A stretch of 64,000 nt of DNA from Coriolopsis trogii (lineage: Eukaryota > Basidiomycota > Agaricomycetes > Polyporales > Polyporaceae): the NCBI GenBank assembly GCA_020543525.1, contig JAHYIO010000001.1, positions 3,720,001-3,784,000 of the forward strand, in the 5' to 3' direction. The notes beneath the pieces are model-generated. The model searched no databases. It was not told the origin of the DNA and was given only the letters and a program-made list of their open reading frames with translations. Numbering within the stretch: the first letter of the stretch is position 1; every line of letters begins with the position of its first letter. A program made the position numbers and the translations under genes. Below are positions 1 through 11,715 of the stretch, piece by piece.

Positions 1-23
1 ATGCCCATGCCCATGCCCATGCC
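1..23. repeat. Short ATGCCC hexamer tandem repeat
   Basis: The first 23 bases are an ATGCCC unit repeated nearly four times. On the minus strand the repeat is in frame with the gene that runs off the window edge and encodes a Gly-Met dipeptide run. It is therefore a coding microsatellite in a low-complexity tail. The full repeat length is not visible because the window starts inside it. Confidence 0.8.
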
Positions 24-1056
24 TTGGCCGAGGGGGCTGGCGGCGCGGTAGGGCGCGGCGGGGGCAAAGTGGCGGCGGAAGCCGAGGGAGAGCTCGCGGG
101 CCTCGTCGGGGAGCCAGCCGTTGGCCTCTGCGGAGGCGTGGTCGATGCCGAGGGCGCGCCGGAGGGCCTCGTTCTCGGACTCGAGCCGGGCGATCTCGGA
201 TTCGCGCTCGAGGGCCCAGTCGGGGCGGGTGGGCGCGAGGAGGGCGTCGAGCTCGGCGGGGGTGGGGACCGTGGAGGCGATGGCGGTCGTGAGCGCGGAC
301 GGGGCTGGGTCGTGGGGGTCTTGTGGGGGTGGGTGGGAGAGGGAGAGGGAGGGGGAGGGGGAGGAGGGGTCTTCGCCGCCCATGGAGCGGATGAGGAGGC
401 GGAGGTTCTGGGCGAGTCGGTGGAGGGAGAGGACTGCGGAGGTGTTGTTGGAGAGGTCGTTCTGGAGGAGGGGGTTGTCTAGGTTGTGGATGAGGGTCTC
501 GTAGTGTCGGGTCATGGTCAGCTCATGCTGTTGCGCAGCATACTACGATTCGCGGACGTGAGCGTCGTTCTGGACGTGAGTGCAGGCGGGGTGCGTACTG
601 CATGGTTGCGGAACTTGGACATGACGTTCTCCATCGTCTCCTCGTACTCTTTGAGCAGCGCCGATAGCTGCTTGTTCTCTTGCTGGAGCGCATGGTTTTC
701 GATGATGATGTGTGCGTTCTGACGCTCCAGCTCAGACTCGAATGCCTCTGGAGCGGAGTGCACCCCGTCGTCATTCATCGTGCATCGCGCTCCAGGATTG
801 TCCTTGCTCACCTTTCGAAATGTCGACGTTCATGCGCCGTAATGAAAAGCCGCTTGCAACATTCTGTGCTTCAGACTGGAACGACCTGCATGCATGAATG
901 CTCGGCAAGGCTATCATCCGAAGGAGGGCATACTTTGAGCGAGTGGGCCTGCGACGCCAGTGTCGCGGCCATCTTATGGTTCAACGCATTCTGTTCTGAG
1001 AGTTCGTGCAGGATTTGCCATGCACGCATAAGGTCGCCATCGAGGTCATGGTACAT
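1..1056 (-). CDS. SIKE/FGFR1OP2-family coiled-coil protein, STRIPAK component (C-terminus cut off)
   Basis: Proposed exons on the minus strand are 1056-933, 863-812, 747-544 and 478-1, with introns of 64-69 nt whose phases agree. The protein starts [13 protein letters not shown]. It then has a long coiled coil with the signature [20 protein letters not shown] and a second coiled coil around [17 protein letters not shown]. This order matches human SIKE1/FGFR1OP2 and the fungal STRIPAK subunit SCI1, small coiled-coil proteins that bind striatin in the kinase-phosphatase complex controlling cell fusion, septation and fruiting. The N-terminal ATG at 1056 was preferred because the longer frame opens only with TTG. 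A serine/proline-rich linker (about 340-230) separates the two coiled coils. The tail becomes a Gly-Met run and leaves the window. The family assignment comes from motif order, not an alignment. Confidence 0.72.
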
Positions 1057-1284
1057 ATCGGCTTGCAAGCACGATGGCAGCAACCACGGAGAGGTACTGA
1101 GGATGAAAGCAAGGTCTTGGACTAGAGTTCGCGCTCACGACACCCAGAGTCCTTGTCCCACGAGGAAATACCAGGGACGCAGTGCCCGAGGTCCCGTCGA
1201 TCACAGCGCCTGCATGACAGCGTGACGTGACAGACGCGTTCTCAACGCGCGACGCGTCTCAACTTGTCCTTTTTCCTGCCTGCC

Positions 1285-2254
1285 ATGAGCGCACCTTCCG
1301 GTCCTCCACCTACCGTTCCCTCCGTTCTCTTGCCAGAGCTTCTGGGGTTTATACCCCAGTTTCTTCTTGATGATATTATCAACATTGCCAACGATGAGGC
1401 ACGCCAGACGGTGGACGCGATGGAGCAGTTCCTGCAGCGATGGGCTGACGTACGAGCTGAGAAGGCAGCAGAGTGGGACCCAACACAGGAGATAGAACAA
1501 GGTCTTGTCGCGTTCCAAACTCTTTTGGAAAGCCATGTCGACGTCGCGTTCGACTTCTTCGAGGCGTGGTCCATGCGGAATATATTCGCTATTCCCGCAG
1601 ACCTGCCTGTCGTCGCTCCACACCAGGCAGGGTTGGATCTCGAGCACGAGCCAGAGAAGGAGGCAGAGCTGCTTGCAGAGATTGACGAGCTGAGAAGGAA
1701 GGTCCATGCAGTAGGTCTTAAATCTGCATCGCACGCGCGCGACGATCTCACGGTCCTCTCTCGACAACTAGCAACGAAAGCTGAAACGCTTATTCACTCG
1801 TGCAGTACGCATCTCTGCTAAAGATCTGGAGCACGCACGGACGCGGGCGGATCGTCTTGCCTTCCTCCGTGCACCTCAAATGCAGGCACTCCTTTCTCTC
1901 CCCAACGAACTCCAACGTCTACATCGGGCGGTCGAGGATCTTCCTGAGCTCGACCCCTCGTCAGCAGTGCTCGACACCGGGTTCTTGCCTGAACCTGGCA
2001 AGCGACCATGGGAGACGACGAAGACCAGCTACCTCAACTGGGCTGTCGATCAACTGATGCAGAGAGCAAAGGAGAAGGCCAAGGGCGAGGCTGGCGAGGG
2101 CGCGGCATTTGCAGAAGGGAGTTCCGCAGTTGGCGCAACAGCCGCCACTGTCTATGAGATTGGGCGTGCGGAGGATATCAAGGCTTTCCTTGGTGACGCC
2201 GCCGTGGAGGAAGGCAAAGGTAAAGACATCGACATGGATACAACGCCTGGTTGA
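1285..2254 (+). CDS. MIS12: Mis12/Mtw1 family kinetochore protein
   Basis: Exons 1285-1710 and 1772-2254 are joined by a 61-nt GTAGGT...CTAG intron in phase 0, giving 302 residues. The N-terminus carries the family signature PELLGFIPQFLLDDIINIAND followed by helices, then a coiled-coil segment (ELLAEIDELRRKVHAQRK...). Mis12/Mtw1 is the founding subunit of the MIND/Mis12 complex, which links inner-kinetochore CENP-C to the Ndc80 complex and KNL1 at centromeres. The ATG at 1285 was chosen because the frame upstream opens only with TTG. The C-terminus has an Ala/Lys-rich stretch and ends without further recognisable motifs. The gene is read away from the STRIPAK gene on its left, so the two share a short divergent 5' region of about 230 bp. 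Confidence 0.85.
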
Positions 2255-3359
2255 TCGCATTCCGTCTATTTACGTGCGTATATTTCTGCGTTCCACTGAC
2301 AATACTATATTGACTGCTCTTCGGTCGTGCATGAACTGCTTGCGAATTTACGGCTCACAGTGAGATTCTTGACTCTGTTAACGTTGACCAAGCAGTGAGT
2401 CCGTCGTGCTTTCGATACATCTCTTCCCATAATTAATTCATGATAGACCTGTACGTACTGCATTTGGTTTCTTGATTGCCCGAGACTATAAGTTCAACTG
2501 ACGTGCGCCCACTCAAAGTGAGCTCGCGATGCGATGGGTTCGGTGGCCACTGCCTAATCACAAAGAGTACCGCCTGGAGAGGTTACGTAGAGTGACTTAT
2601 TCCAGATGTCAAAAGGTGAATGAGTTCTCCGCAATCTATGTTCGGACAGGCTGCTGTCATGATTCGTCCGTAGCGGTTCTGCTTCCGGTCAAGGTGGGCA
2701 GACTTTAGCTCAGTCTCGATGACTGTAGGTCTCGGATAGTGAGATTACTCAAGGTCATAGAGAGTCAGACAATTTCAAGGAGACTTGTTTGAGGTCGACG
2801 CTGAAGCGATCAGCTTTGTTGCAAAGAACACCGTCGACGGTAACCACCGTTTACGCTTTGCGCCCGCTTATCGCGCCGTTTCTTTGTCACTGTTCCCGCG
2901 ACATAGGTCCGCTTATGACGTCTGTCGCGATGGCTACCAGCTGGATCCTTACCAGAGAGTGCAGTATGTAGCATACCGGTGAGCGTGCTAGAGGCGCTGC
3001 GGAGTGCACAATACTACATAGCAAGTCCAGATAGCGTTGTTATGTCTTTGACCAGCCAATGAGTAGCGGTCAGAACGGCGTGATGGAAGAAGTTGGCTGG
3101 CCGTTTAGCGGGGCCGCGCCTGATGCGCACCGGCGGCTAAGGGAAGGCTGGGGCGGCGGTTCTTGGCTCTGGCTAAAATCTCTGTACGACCATCTCTCCC
3201 TCGCTCCTTCCTCCTCGTACAACGTCTCGTCACGCTTAACCTATAGCTCTAGCATCTTTAACTCCTTTCTCTCTCTCCCCTCCCCCCGCCGCTCGCACAG
3301 CACCCACACGCCCATTCCCATCCTCTCCACCAGATCTCGACCCAATCTCGTGTGCAACG
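2255..3359. other. Intergenic; CT-rich leader near its right end
   Basis: About 1.1 kb without a supportable gene. Small open frames occur (for example 2785-2982) but they open with non-ATG codons and show no splice-consistent continuation. From about 3190 to 3300 the plus strand is strongly pyrimidine-rich (runs of CTCTCC), as is common for fungal core promoters and 5' leaders. It sits just before the ATG at 3360. Confidence 0.6.
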
Positions 3360-4218
3360 ATGGCAGCTGCTCTCTCTCAGCTTTCTGCATGCGTCACCCG
3401 CATCCTCTCCCTCACTGGCTTCCCGAAGGAGCTCAAGACTAGGGACATTCAAGCTGCCTTCAACGAATGGGAGAACGTGAATGGTGGCTTCAAGATCAAG
3501 TGGATTAACGACACCAGCCTCTTGATTGTATTCAATGACGCTAGTGTTGGTGCGTGCTCCTGGTCTCAACCTAGCATTGCTTCGCAGTATTGATGAATTG
3601 CTCTCCATGGTGGCATCTGTCTTGTGCGCATATATGCGCCCCACAGCCAAGCGGGCCTATCTGCATGCCCTCGCCTTCCCTCCCTCCATCTTCACTTCAC
3701 CCAACTCTTCGGGCACAGCTACTATCAAGCCCTATGACGGACCCGATGCACAGGACGTGATTGCGTCTGTCAATGCCCGCAACCACAACAACTCTGGACG
3801 TGGCCACAACGTCCGCAACTCCGTATCGCATGCACGCGGAGTGTCAGTTAGTCACTCCTACCGCAACAACAACACTTCCAACGGTAGCACCGTCCAAACC
3901 AGCGGCCCCTTGCTTGACCAGGGAGGCCGCGATCGCGACCGCGAGCCATCGCCCACTCTCCCCAACATTCCTTCGCACCCCACCCTCAATGCCTTGATCT
4001 CGTCCTCTCTCGGAGCGGACGTATCGCCCGTTGACCCCACCACTCATGACCCCGCCGTCTTGGCTGCTCAGCCAGAACACGGCGCCCCGCGCATCGGAGA
4101 CCCGGGCAAGAGGATGCTAGGTGCTGCCTTGGGTGTGAGGCACCCCGGGCTTGGTCCCCGCATGGTGGGAGGTCCCAATGGCGTACCGCCGATGGCAGGT
4201 CTTGTGGTGAGCGAGTGA
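3360..4218 (+). CDS. RRM-like protein related to R3HCC1/R3HCC1L
   Basis: Exons 3360-3549 and 3647-4218 (97-nt intron, phase 1) give 253 residues. The first 75 residues form a compact alpha-beta domain: FPKELKTRDIQAAFNEW, then GGFKIKWINDTSLLIVF, then KRAYLHAL. That pattern (helix after TxDI, a strand with IKWxxDTxxLxxF, then an A-rich helix) is the atypical RRM seen in R3HCC1/R3HCC1L proteins and their fungal relatives. No R3H domain is visible. The rest is low-complexity, with Asn-rich (NHNNSGRGHN), RDRDRE and Gly/Pro-rich parts ending in GLVVSE. This suggests an RNA- or protein-binding adaptor with a disordered tail. The molecular role is unknown. The family call is inference from the domain pattern. 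Confidence 0.65.
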
Positions 4219-4740
4219 GCGCTCTATACAGCGCATACAACCAGACGACGGATCGAAAGAGGAAGGGGGGAAGCACGAACCGGATAGGAAATGGCGTGCA
4301 CCAAGGGGTGGAGGTTATGTTTCCAGTATTCTGTCCATGATGTTCTCTTAGCTTGTAATCGCGCAGCGTTCCGGTGTTGATCATTCCCTCTTCGTTCATC
4401 GCTCACGCTGTTACCCGCCTTCTCTCCTCCCCTCTCGTGCTTATTGCATCGACTGCATCGCCCGAGTCGCCGTATACCGATCAACACCTTGAGTCGCCGT
4501 GACATGTATTCTTTCGACTACCCGAGTACACGCCATCTCGTGGTCTTGCATATTGGAAGAAACCGTCGTTTGGTGCGTGCCGCTTTGCGAAAGTAATACA
4601 TGTGTAGGTCTTCCTTTCCTGGGAGAACAACCTTCCTCTTCAGGCAAAGTCTCTTGATTGCATGACCCTGGGAGAGACATGCAGATGAAGGGGTTCCCCG
4701 TCTCTTGTTGACGGGATCCTGCTTTCCATGAAGGATCGGC

Positions 4741-7292
4741 ATGGCATCGGAAGATACCAAAGGACGTGCCGAGCAACTCAAGGCAGAGGGAAACGCCCTT
4801 CACGGGCAGGGCAAGTACTCGGAGGCGCGATCGAAGTATTCTGACGCCATCAAGTTGGACGACTCGAACGCCATTCTGTACGCGAACCGTGCAGCTACAA
4901 ACATAGCTTTGAAGAAGTGAGTACTTGCTATTATTTTGGGAGGTTCCACTCATGATGAGCAGATACCTGGATGCGGCGAAAGATGCCCAAAAGGTAAGTG
5001 ACTTGAGCCTCGACGCAACGACGATCGTTCTCACACCACTGCCAGGCCGCTGACTTGGACCCAGCGTATGGAAAGGCATGGGCCAGACTCGGGAAGTCAA
5101 CCTATGTCTGTTAAGCTCAGCCGCCCCCATTTGAATCCGTGATCTCATGTTCTCTGCTCAGGAAGTTCGCTTGTACGAGGTTAGCATCAACGCATGGAAG
5201 GCAGCGCTCAGCACATTGCCATCGACGGATCTCTCCCCTCAGGAGACGCAGCTCAAGGCACAATATGAGGACGGCCTGAAGCTCGCTGAGGCTGGCCTGG
5301 AAGCTGCTCAAAGCCGGACGATGGCGGACAACAACCTTCGTCACATTCCCGCTGAGGGCAAGCGACCCTGGATCGTGGCCCTCGAGATGGAAGACGTCCT
5401 TATGGCCAATAACGTCCTCAATAGCTGCGTGAGTGTCCTCTCCCCTCGCCTGACTGCCATCCCTCTGACCCGTTGCCGCAATGAACATTCTCTTAGGCCT
5501 GGCCGCTCATGAACGCATACAAGGTGAAGATCCCGCTTGCGCCCCTGGAAACGAAGGCCCCTCGTTCAGGGCTGCTCGCGCACACAGACACTGACGCCCC
5601 CAACCTGCACGGTCCCTAGGACTTCTCGGAGGGCGTGCGGTACATGAAGCAGATCAAGAAGACGGCTAACGGCATCGAGGGGAACCTGAACGTAATGTCC
5701 CATGCCGTGGCGTTCAGCGTTCAGTATGTGTGACGGACGTGCACCCCCGCACCTGACAGGCCCTGCAAGCCATCGTCGGCGGCCTGCTGCGCGACCAACG
5801 TGTTTTCCATATGGACTCCCCAGACTGGATCGAGCTTCTCCAACTCCAAGGTGAGCGCGCTGTGCGCTGTGCGACCGAGCTCCGGGGCTGCCCCTCGTTG
5901 GCCTGTGTGTCAGGGACCGGTTGCGGGTTGCTGGTGCTGCTTCTGGTGGTGGGTTTTGTGGTGGTGTTGTTGGCTGACGGTGTGCTTCGCTCGGAACAGT
6001 GCAGTTTGAATTGACGGCCTTTGGCGGCTGGCCCAAGGGCGGCGCGGAGACGATCAAGGAAGAAGCACCGAAGCTCCTGAAAGAAAAGGGCTGGAAGGCC
6101 GTCCGTCTGGCACTGGCCTCTACTATCCGGTGAGCCGCTCGTACCGCGTCCGGCGGACGGTCTCGGGCATACGAGACGGTGACGATCTCTTCGCGACGCA
6201 GCGCGTGGTTCTTCCGTGCGTACTTTGCAGACCGGAGCGGGCAGAGCACGGACGTCGCGATGGAGTACTACAACAGCATCGTCGACGTGCTCGAGTGGGG
6301 CGCGCAGGAGTGGAAGGACGTGCCGGCCGCGGATCGCGGGTACGTCTTCCAGAGGACGTTCGTCCGCGCCATCAAGCGTCTCCGGATGACGGCGTATCTC
6401 AACGTGAGTGCTTCCGCCGGTGCTGGGATCTCGATGGGCGTCCGGGGCTGTGGGCTGACGGCGTATGCGGTATAGGCACTCAGGGAGTCCGAGGGCGACT
6501 CCGAGTACAGCGTAGAGGAGCTCATCGACATGGCTAATAAGATGGTTGATGAGACGACGAAGAACGGACCCACGGATGGCGACGACACGGTGATGGACAA
6601 GGGCGCTTGGTACTCTTTCCACGTCTTCCCCGTCGCAGATGCCCATGCGTGAGTGAGGGTCGGTCGTCTCCAGAGTACAGCGCACGAAGGAGCTGATGCA
6701 CGACACCGCAACGGGTCTGCACACGACGCAGCACGCTTGGCGCGGTCTTTATACAACAAGGTTTGACGGCCAAGAACGACGACGACGCGGAGGAGGCAGA
6801 CAGGATGCTCGCCGCAGCAGCCAAGTTCTACACGAAGGCTGCGGAGATGTACCCCCCAGATGACGAGTACTTTCTCTGTACGCCCGCCAAATTCCACTGT
6901 TGGATCTCTTCCTTTGGCGTGCGTTCTGACTGCAGCATCCGCTCGGACACAGTCTTCCTGAAGATCGCATTTGAGGCAGAGTGGCATCGCGGCCGCCCGC
7001 TCTCCGAGACGCTGCCCCTGGTCGAGCGCATCCGGAAGGCGTGGCCTGCAGTAGCCAAGATCTGGGAACACAGTCCGACGGTAAGGTTGAGGGAGGCTAT
7101 ATCGGAGCTCGACCGATGGGAAGCCGAGGCGTATATGGGGCTCTTTGAGGAGAGATACAGCATGGACACTGCTTCAGTGAGTGCTTCCCTCTCTCCGCGT
7201 TCGCACTCTCGTGTTCCCTGATGAATCGAAGCTGATTCTGGTGCACGCTATGCATACAGTCCGATATATCGCTGGGCGATTTGACTGGGTGA
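4741..7292 (+). CDS. TPR-containing protein, many-exon, function unknown
   Basis: Proposed exons begin 4741-4916, 4963-4993, 5046-5105 and 5162 onward, with about ten exons in all. The last joins at a CATACAG acceptor and ends at TGA 7290-7292 (...SDISLGDLTG). The N-terminus is a clear TPR pair: AEQLKAEGNALHGQGKYSEA, then AILYANRAATNIALKKYLDA, then AADLDPAYGKAWARLGKSTY. This matches co-chaperone-type TPRs (STI1, SGT). After it comes a long alpha-helical region with motifs such as RPWIVALEMEDVLM and WFFRAYFADRSGQ. No J, STI1 or phosphatase domain follows. It may bind Hsp70/Hsp90 tails through the TPR, but the dicarboxylate-clamp residues could not be checked by alignment. One intron has an unusual GTCTGT donor (5106). 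Confidence 0.7.
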
Positions 7293-9770
7293 TTTTTAGG
7301 GGCTTAGAACCCATCTGCAGAGGTGTGCGAACATCATATCTCTCACCTGCGGTAAGATTCTGCGCTGTATTCCCGTCGTCCGATGGTTTGATTTGCGGTC
7401 AACAGATGTCACCGACCGTTCCTGCTCCAGTTCCTGTAATGTTTCGATCTCGCCGCAGCGCGCGCAACCGTCGACTCCCACCCGTATCCACGCTGTACTC
7501 GTATCCAATCCATGTACGCTGACAATGTACGTAGCAGAATGAAGAGAAAACGCCAGCACACGTGTACTATGTGTAAGTGGGTTCTCAAGGTTTGCACACC
7601 TGACTCCACGTCCACCACGCTGAGCACGGATATCCAGATAATAGCGCCCATTATGTGGTCGCAGTCGGACAGCAGGTGTATCTGGATATCCCCTGGGACT
7701 GATCAGAACACGAAGAAGCCTTGATGTTATGGAGCCTCTGTCTTCCCTTTCTCCCAATCGCTCTCGGTACCTGGCCGGCTTTCGCTCCTCGTCCCCTTCG
7801 CCGATAAGTGCGCACTCCCGTGTGCTGCCATATCGCGAGCCCTGTTCCCGTCCTGTCAGTGCAAGTGTGTGCATTGGAAAGTGCGCGCGCCTGCCATGTT
7901 CTCTCAATGTCCAACATTCCAAGACCATGTCGTCACCGCCGGACGCCGTGACGGAATCCGCCACAACGTTCTCACTGCGCATGCGGCCACGACGGTGGTC
8001 ACCGGTAGCATGCATGAGTCTGACCGCGCCACTCGCCAGTCCAGAGCAGTGTACAGGTGCACGGTCGTCACCTGCGACATATCGTTTTTCGGCTAAAGGC
8101 CAGGTGAGAGTTGTGTCCCCATCGCCTTATGTTCTGCCTAACAAGCTCAAGGTTGCGAGGAGAGCCATGGTGGTCGGGCATCACCGCCTCAATGGTGCAC
8201 CAATAGACGGGCGGGCGAGCGATGTGGGACGTGTATCCGTAGGGCACCAATAGGAGATGCTGGCCATGCATGCGCTGCATATACTTAGCCATGGGTGGGG
8301 TGGTGGTCAGCGACGGTCGGCGATAGAACTTCCCAGGCGAGTGTGATTGCTTTATGGAATGCTTGATGCCAGATGCTTCGTGTCCAACCCGCAGGCGCAT
8401 CCGGTGGCGTGCGGGAGGGTGGCGTGTACGAGAACGACGGCCGAGTTCGGAATGGGTTGGTTCTGTTAAACGTTGGACGTTGGACGTCGAACGTAAGTTG
8501 ACCGCTGCAGCGCGTCACGGATACTGTATGGGCCGAAGCGCGCTGCAGCGATTTGCTTCAGGTTCATGCTTCTGGCCTGCTGTCTTCCCAGCATCGTTCG
8601 TGGACGACACCGGGGCGGAGATGCGGCTTCTGGTGGGGCGAAGGACGGAGTGGAGGGGTGGTCGTTGGATATCCGCGGCTCCATTCGCGGTTTCATTATT
8701 CGAGGATGCGCGGCGGTGGCGTTGCACATGACGCCTGGTATAGGAGGTGTTCGATATCCAACTGCCGGCGACGCTCGTTCGGGCGCGCGAACGGTCACGA
8801 TCCGTGTCAAGGTTACCTCGGACCAAGCCGCTGTCCGCCTTCGCACCGGCGAGGGGTTTCTTTGCGTCTCTCTGGCGTCGAAGCCCGACACGTGTTGTTT
8901 CGCTCGGAGGGTCGGAAGATTGCAGACGGCTCGTGTCTGGGCTCTGCAAGAGCGGGCGGCCGATGGATTGCACGGAGACGATGACGGTGTTGTTGTTGTT
9001 TTTCGCAGTGTCAGACATCCGCATCATGCAACATGTCAAGAAGAGTGGACAGTTCATGTTTATCGCCGGCGGCGGTCTGTTTGTGGACACAGGCCAGGCA
9101 CACGCGTGTGCATATATGTTGAGTCAGGGAAGGCGGTTGGGAGACACGGTACGAGTCTGATCGGGATGGTTGTGGACATCCAAGGACCGCATTGGCTTCT
9201 GGCGGTCGCAGAGTCGGAAGGCTAATAGGACTCGGCTAGGCGAGGAGCACGGGAGGAGAGGAAATCGAAGGCCGCGCAGGCGAGAAGGGGCGGGAATTGG
9301 GTATCCGCATACGCCGTGACGCCGCTGCGGACGAGGAGCGGCGCCGGATGCTTGAGATGGGACGGAAGAGGCTGTCCTGGGTACATCCTTGGGTCTGAAG
9401 CTTGAACTGCATACGGCGCGGGGCATCAGTGATGGGTCGTGCTATGGTATGATAGCTGCATAGCTGGGAGTGTTTGAGAAGTGTCAGAGTCAGATACGAA
9501 GGGTGATGGCGAGGCACAGGTGTGTTACTGGGAGAGGAGGAGAGGAGGGTTATGTGATGGGTATCAACTGGAGATGGACAGGCGTAGCGAGTATGGAGAG
9601 GCTGATTGTGGTTGGGCTGCCATTCCTGGCCGACTTCCTCTCCGCTTCTCGCTCGCAGGCTCTCACCGATCTCAGTCCATCTCATGTACAGCTTCCGTAC
9701 GCTTGTCCCTTCGCCACAGATATATAGCCCTTCCCTCTGCCCGCACGCCCCCATTTCCCTCCCGCTCGCC
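7293..9770. other. Gene-poor intergenic region
   Basis: About 2.5 kb with no supportable gene. Open frames up to about 240 codons exist on both strands but overlap each other, lack recognisable domains and have compositions expected of GC-rich non-coding DNA. A small direct repeat of GTTGGAC units lies at 8471-8490. The right end (9700-9770) carries a TATA-like element and a pyrimidine-rich leader. Confidence 0.5.
9721..9727 (+). promoter_or_regulatory. TATA-box candidate
   Basis: TATATAG lies 44 bp before an ATG at 9771 and is followed by a C/T-rich leader. The spacing is consistent with a fungal core promoter for the transcript covering 9771 onward. A second TATATATC at 10341-10348 precedes the ATG at 10422, so two start regions are possible. 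Confidence 0.4.
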
Positions 9771-10049
9771 ATGTCCCCTGCCTCGCCTCACAAGCGCGTC
9801 CTCTCCCCGCCACTCGCCTCGCACTGCGCCCAGCAGCGACCGTGTAAGCGAGCGAAGACAAGCCACCGTCACCCCCGCGTCTTTCCTTTCCATTCTTCCT
9901 CAGGCGCCGACTCCCGCACAAGCACGAGTGCCGCAGCACGTCTCCTACCTGCAACCGATCATCCATTGCGCCCTCTGACCAACTGTGCCACAATCGGCCT
10001 TGCCCAACACGACCCACTCGTGAGTCTCCCTCTCTACCCCCCACAATAG
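9771..10049 (+). CDS. Possible 5' coding exon(s) of the acidic regulator-like gene
   Basis: An ATG frame opens with MSPASPHKRVLSPPL and contains a basic patch QQRPCKRAKTSHRH, resembling a nuclear localisation signal. It could be an upstream exon of the gene annotated at 10422-11715, because the frame just before the 10422 ATG is also open (SASNPRPSLCSPGKSPP). I could not find one set of introns whose phases connect the two convincingly. It may instead be a 5'-leader reading frame or a separate small gene. Confidence 0.3.
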   Translation: MSPASPHKRVLSPPLASHCAQQRPCKRAKTSHRHPRVFPFHSSSGADSRTSTSAAARLLPATDHPLRPLTNCATIGLAQHDPLVSLPLYPPQ

Positions 10050-10421
10050 ACTCCAGAAGGCCGTTCATCCTCGCATTGTTCAATATCGCCCCAAGCCGCG
10101 CCTCGTGTATCACTCCGCCCTTTATGTGTACAAAGCTACTTGCTCGGCTTTATTTCATATCCCGCTCCCCCGGACTGATCGCTCCTTATCCGCTTGCAGC
10201 TCCCCCGCCACCTGCCGCAAAGCGTCCTTTCCTGTTATCCTTCTCCTCATCACACCCTCGTGCAACATGTGAGTGATCGTTCAGAAGCCTTTCGCGATTC
10301 CTCTCCGTAACTTAACACCAACGCCACCCAGCGACATGACTATATATCTTCTTCTCACTACCCCCTGCAGTCCGCCTCTAACCCTCGTCCCTCGCTCTGC
10401 TCCCCCGGAAAGAGTCCTCCG

Positions 10422-11715
10422 ATGAACTACTGCTTCGGTCCAGCCTCGTTCGACCCATACGCCGTCTCCAACGACGAGAACGGCCCCTTCGAGATGTCGC
10501 CTTGTGGTGCCGGCACAACGGATTTTCTATCCGGACACTTTGATGGATCAGGTCCGTGCCAATAGCTATCGAGATAAAAACCGAGACTGAGTTCTCTGCA
10601 TAGGTTTCATGGATGAATTCTTGTCATCCTGCCCCTTCACCAACGTCGTCAACCCGCTCTCATTATCACCCGCGGGCAGTTCCAACCTCGACATGAACTC
10701 ATCTGAGCATTCTCCGTCCAGCTCCCGCTCGATCTCCCGCTCCAGTTTCGGGTCTAGCTCGCTCGCGGGCTCTTTCTCTCCCTACTCGGAGGACTACCCC
10801 ACGCCTGCCACCGACAGCGCGGTGACGACGCCTTCGCCTAGCGAGTCTGGCGTCGGCTTGTGTTCCGACTTCCCCCAATTCTTCAGCGAGGACTTCTCGT
10901 TCGGGTTCGCCGGGAACTCGAAGTCTGAACACGAGCTTCCTTACGTCCCAGGATCCGCGCTCTACTCTCCAGACACAAGCTTCATGCTCGACTTCAAGTG
11001 CGCACCCCAAGCGCATTCCACGAGTGCCACTGGCTCTCACACGCAGGCAAGGCGGCACAGTGAGCCCGCCAACGTCGCGGCGCTGCACTTTGACCCATTC
11101 TTTGCGTCCTCGGGCGAGGTGGCGCCGCCGATCGCGCCTAACCCCGCAGACTTCATGACGCTTCCGATCATAGATAATCTGGCGTCGACTTCGGCGCCGG
11201 CTTCTCACACTGCGTTGCCTTCATCGATCGCCCCCCATCAAACCGAGCTCCCGCGCGCGCTCGAGCTCAAGCATCCCAGGCCGGTCCGAGCGTTCAAACC
11301 GCCGATCTTGCTTTCGAGCCATCAGTACGATCCGAAGGACTTTGTCCGGAGGTATTCTGAACCTGTCCTGCCCCTGCCCACCCTCGACGTCTCGAGTCAC
11401 ATGCCTCTTGAGAGCGATGAAGATGAGGACATGGTGGAGTGCGGGGAGGACGGTTTCGAGGACGAGGGGTACGAGGAAGACTCTTTGGACCCCTCCAGCA
11501 TGGAGGGGTTGGACTTCGAGGCGTTGCTGGGGGATGACGCCATCGACCCGAACTGGTCGTGGATGCAAGGCGCCGCGCCAGAGGGACCTCTCCCTGTGGG
11601 GGAGATGTTCGGTGAGGGTTTTGACTGGACTCTGAGGGGTGCATGGGATCCTGCGACGGTCCCTGACTTAGGCTCCGGGACGATCACTTGGGACGCTGGT
11701 TCGGCCTCGTACTAG
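10422..11715 (+). CDS. Acidic, Ser/Pro-rich protein, possible transcription regulator
   Basis: Exons 10422-10551 and 10604-11715 (52-nt intron, phase 1) give 413 residues from this ATG. The protein is Ser-rich near the N-terminus (EHSPSSSRSISRSSFGSSS). It has two similar phospho-site-like motifs, RRHSEPA and RRYSEPVLPLP. It ends in a strongly acidic segment (ESDEDEDMVECGEDGFEDE) followed by acidic/aromatic motifs (DFEALLGDDAIDPNWSWM). The last part looks like an activation domain and the RRxSEP motifs like 14-3-3 or kinase sites. No DNA-binding domain is present. The start may lie further upstream (see 9771). I do not recognise the family. Confidence 0.65.

Noticed and set aside
7296..9225. 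Several 140-240-codon open frames on both strands
   Set aside because: Mutually overlapping, no recognisable motifs, no splice-consistent extension. Most likely chance frames in GC-rich non-coding DNA.
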